Shown piece by piece: positions 4,428 to 5,148 of a stretch of 5,148 bases of DNA. Position numbers and translations under genes: made by a program. The notes under the pieces were generated by a model. That model saw nothing but the letters and a program-made list of their open reading frames with translations, did no database searches and was not told the origin of the DNA. Source of the stretch: Solirubrobacteraceae bacterium (lineage in GTDB: Bacteria; Actinomycetota; Thermoleophilia; Solirubrobacterales; Solirubrobacteraceae); NCBI GenBank assembly GCA_030038955.1, contig JASHQV010000057.1, forward strand, positions 1 through 5,148, in the 5' to 3' direction. Each line of letters starts with the position of its first letter. Position 1 is the stretch's first letter.

Positions 4428-5148
4428 CCAGACCGTGGAGTCCAGGTTCTCGATCTCTTCCAGCGGTCGCGTGTAGATGCCCGACGAGAAGTACTTGGAG
4501 CCGTCGTCGGCGACGATGAACACCACGTTACCGTCGTCCAGCTCCCCGGCTATGCGCAGCGCCACCCGGGCGATCGCTCCGGATGAGACCCCGGCGAACA
4601 GCCGCTCATCGTCCAGCAGCCGGCGGGTGAACAGGATCGCGTCACGGTTGGTCACGAGGATCTTCCGGTCGAGCAGCGACAGGTCGATGATCGGCGGGAT
4701 GAAGCCGTCTGCCAGCGATCGCAGCCCCTGCACCGGCTCGCCCTGCATCGGCTCGGCGGCGACGATCTTGACGGCGTCGCCGAGCTCCTCCTTGAGCCTG
4801 CGACCGGTGCCCATCAGCGTGCCGCCGGTGCCGAGGCCGGCGACGAACGCGCTGACCTCGTCGAGCTCCTCGAGGATCTCCAGCCCGGTGCCGTTGTAGT
4901 GGGCCTCGGGGTTGGCGCGGTTGCCGTACTGGTATGGCATGTAGTAGGAGGCGTCATGCTCGGCCATGTCGAGCGCCAGCTCGACGGCGCCGTTGGAGCC
5001 CTTGGCGCCCTCCGAGTAGACGATCTCGGCTCCGTACATGCGCAGCAGCTGAGTCCGCTCCGGCGTGACGTTGTCCGGCATCACCACCTTCAGGTGATAG
5101 CCCTTGCGCCCGCAGATCATCGCCAGCGAGATGCCGGTGTTGCCCGAG
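4422..5148 (-). CDS. cysM: Cysteine synthase, CysM type (O-phosphoserine/CysO-dependent), 5'-truncated by window edge
   Basis: PLP-dependent beta-replacement enzyme making cysteine in the cytosol. The window holds 241 codons plus the TGA stop; the reading frame is open to the edge, so the first Met in frame (5120) is not the start. The N-terminus with the PLP-binding lysine lies outside. Visible hallmarks are the substrate loop SGNTGI (from 5147), the PLP-phosphate loop GTGGT (4832-4818) and GVSSGA (4592-4575), which carries the serine contacting the PLP ring nitrogen. Where classical O-acetylserine sulfhydrylases have GIGAGFIP, this protein has GLRSLADGF (arginine codon at 4721-4719). That resembles the M. 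tuberculosis CysM segment (from memory GLRNMDEGF), whose arginine helps recognise O-phosphoserine. The C-terminal tail after DGSKYFSSG also aligns in style with mycobacterial CysM, but ends in Trp-Trp. A Mec-type protease in the same window supports a CysO-dependent system. CysK or cystathionine beta-synthase family members are less likely alternatives. Confidence 0.93.
   Translation of the reverse strand, partial: SGNTGISLAMICGRKGYHLKVVMPDNVTPERTQLLRMYGAEIVYSEGAKGSNGAVELALDMAEHDASYYMPYQYGNRANPEAHYNGTGLEILEELDEVSAFVAGLGTGGTLMGTGRRLKEELGDAVKIVAAEPMQGEPVQGLRSLADGFIPPIIDLSLLDRKILVTNRDAILFTRRLLDDERLFAGVSSGAIARVALRIAGELDDGNVVFIVADDGSKYFSSGIYTRPLEEIENLDSTVWW

Noticed and set aside
5118..5120. ATG at 5120 as the cysM start
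   Set aside because: The frame continues upstream with the invariant SGNTGI loop, so the gene starts outside the window.
1..5148. tRNA, rRNA, CRISPR array, insertion sequence or integrase
   Set aside because: No cloverleaf, spaced repeats, transposase motifs or terminal inverted repeats were seen.

Overview
This is a GC-rich window in which nearly all coding capacity lies on the minus strand, so transcription runs right to left. Gene content and base composition point to a high-GC actinobacterium. The Mec-type JAMM protease plus CysM-type cysteine synthase, together with an ECF sigma factor and a CU044_5270-like membrane partner, fit Actinobacteria in the broad sense. A deep-branching group such as Thermoleophilia/Solirubrobacterales is my guess, not something the sequence proves.

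In transcription order, the window opens inside a cysteine synthase of the CysM (O-phosphoserine/CysO-dependent) type (5148 to 4422; N-terminus outside the window). A 46-base spacer with a repeated translation-start motif follows. Next come two ferritin-like four-helix proteins overlapping by ATGA: a lipoprotein (4375 to 3821) and a soluble companion (3824 to 3249). About 490 bases (3248 to 2758) then hold no gene on the dominant strand. They contain a short plus-strand reading frame with a FlgM-like anti-sigma motif (from 3064), a 44-base hairpin and a 12-base palindrome.

Transcription resumes with a JAMM/MPN metalloprotease very like mycobacterial Mec (2757 to 2362; GTG start). It is joined by a TGATG junction to a zinc-ribbon/DUF2007-like/single-TM protein (2362 to 1865). 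After a 69-base gap comes an ECF sigma factor (1795 to 1235), joined by another TGATG junction to a membrane-anchored putative anti-sigma or sensor protein (1235 to 108). A long stem-loop at 70 to 29 closes the unit.

How they may work together: in Mycobacterium tuberculosis, Mec trims the carrier protein CysO, CysO thiocarboxylate donates sulfur to CysM, and Mec releases cysteine. CysM and Mec are both here, but CysO is not in the window. They are separated by a ferritin-like pair, which suggests (inference only) a link between cysteine or redox supply and iron or peroxide handling. The sigma factor and its membrane partner form a separate envelope-signalling pair. The least explained parts are the ferritin-like pair, the FlgM-like plus-strand frame with its palindrome-rich upstream region, and the zinc-ribbon membrane protein coupled to Mec.
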